A stretch of 64,000 nucleotides of DNA, from NCBI RefSeq assembly GCF_003315175.1, contig NZ_QNRQ01000015.1, positions 37,708 through 101,707 of the forward strand, in the 5' to 3' direction. Below are positions 63,818 to 64,000 of this stretch, piece after piece. A program made the translations under genes and the position numbers. Within the stretch, counting starts at the first letter, position 1. Each line of letters starts with the position of its first letter. This stretch comes from Eoetvoesiella caeni. Lineage in GTDB: Bacteria; Pseudomonadota; Gammaproteobacteria; Burkholderiales; Burkholderiaceae_B. Below the pieces are notes generated by a model. The model was not told the origin of the DNA. It did no database searches and worked only from the letters and a program-made list of their open reading frames with translations.

Positions 63818-64000
63818 TGTTGGCCACCCAAACTCCTCCACCTTTGGCCACCTCAAATTCCCCCACCTGATCGGGGCCTAATCGCGGCATAATTCCCGCG
63901 TTTTGCGGTCTCGGCGGTTTCCTGGCAGGACGTTATCTTTACCCCTCGACTGAGGGGAATTGGATTGAACGTCTTGAAACCACACCTGCAAACCACCATT
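63818..64000 (+). mobile_element. left end of an IS21-family insertion sequence (runs off the window)
   Basis: From 63818 the sequence starts TGTTGGCCACCC and has a repeat of TTGGCCACC 24 bases later (63820-63828 and 63844-63852), with CCTCCACC/CCCCCACC between, the sort of terminal multiple repeats found in IS21-family ends. An IstA-like reading frame begins at 63965. The right end, istB and target duplication are not in view. Confidence 0.7.
63965..64000 (+). CDS. istA: IstA-like transposase, first 12 codons
   Basis: TTG 63965 opens a frame reading NVLKPHLQTTI after the start residue, which matches the N-terminus of IS21-family IstA transposases. GAGGGG lies nine bases upstream (63951-63956). 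Only 12 codons are present, so the assignment rests on this short match and on the terminal repeats of the element. Confidence 0.6.
   Translation, partial: MNVLKPHLQTTI

Overview
The window looks like chromosomal DNA of a GC-rich beta-proteobacterium, most likely Alcaligenaceae (Bordetella / Achromobacter / Pusillimonas relatives). This is inferred from codon usage, a Bug-type (TctC) solute-binding protein, many single-gene MFS carriers with LysR/IclR/TetR/MarR regulators, and the E. coli-like IlvD, PyrE, AlkB and Tas proteins. No rRNA, tRNA or CRISPR array was recognised.

Layout. 0-0.2 kb: start of a glutathione reductase gene (minus). 0.3-6.8 kb: an IclR regulator divergent from a tightly coupled operon for a three-polypeptide biotin-dependent carboxylase (carrier, biotin carboxylase, HMGL-type carboxyltransferase) with a HAD-IIA phosphatase and a Tm-1-like/UPF0261 protein; its substrate is unknown. 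6.9-11.2 kb: housekeeping and stress genes (DUF2799 lipoprotein, MFS pump with divergent TetR regulator and two matching operators, OsmC, AlkB, DUF2007 protein, an unknown protein). 11.4-20.0 kb, all minus strand: LysR regulator, MFS carrier, PyrK-like and PyrDB-like dihydroorotate dehydrogenase subunits, an N-carbamoyl-amino-acid-type amidohydrolase, aspartase, orotate phosphoribosyltransferase and an XRE regulator. Read in order this spells a possible reductive orotate degradation route: orotate to dihydroorotate to N-carbamoylaspartate to aspartate to fumarate, with only dihydroorotase missing. I rate this the most interesting system in the window.

20.3-28.3 kb: accessory catabolism, with a benzoylformate-decarboxylase-like enzyme, a Bug binding protein, two MFS carriers, an aldo/keto reductase and an aromatic-type aldehyde dehydrogenase. 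28.5-32.9 kb: two non-identical dihydroxy-acid dehydratase genes in tandem, a 32-bp tandem repeat block and a PsiF protein. 33.1-39.4 kb: sodium:solute symporter with a 43-residue companion peptide, a secreted creatininase-like protein, a YVTN beta-propeller protein and an orphan LivK-type binding protein with a strong terminator.

39.8-52.4 kb: one long plus-strand operon for Alternative Complex III (ActA-ActF) and a caa3-type cytochrome c oxidase with a Sco assembly factor. Almost every gene start overlaps the previous stop codon, and the two real gaps are each bridged by a micro-ORF that overlaps both neighbours. 52.5-55.1 kb: copper-exporting ATPase behind a CueR-type promoter with a 19-bp spacer. 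55.1-61.9 kb: an MFS carrier, a truncated binding-protein remnant, and a MarR-FUSC-DUF1656-HlyD-OMF efflux cassette whose own terminator abuts the remnant. 62.0-64.0 kb: Tas-like reductase, a Phd/RelE-type toxin-antitoxin pair, and the left end of an IS21-family element running off the window.
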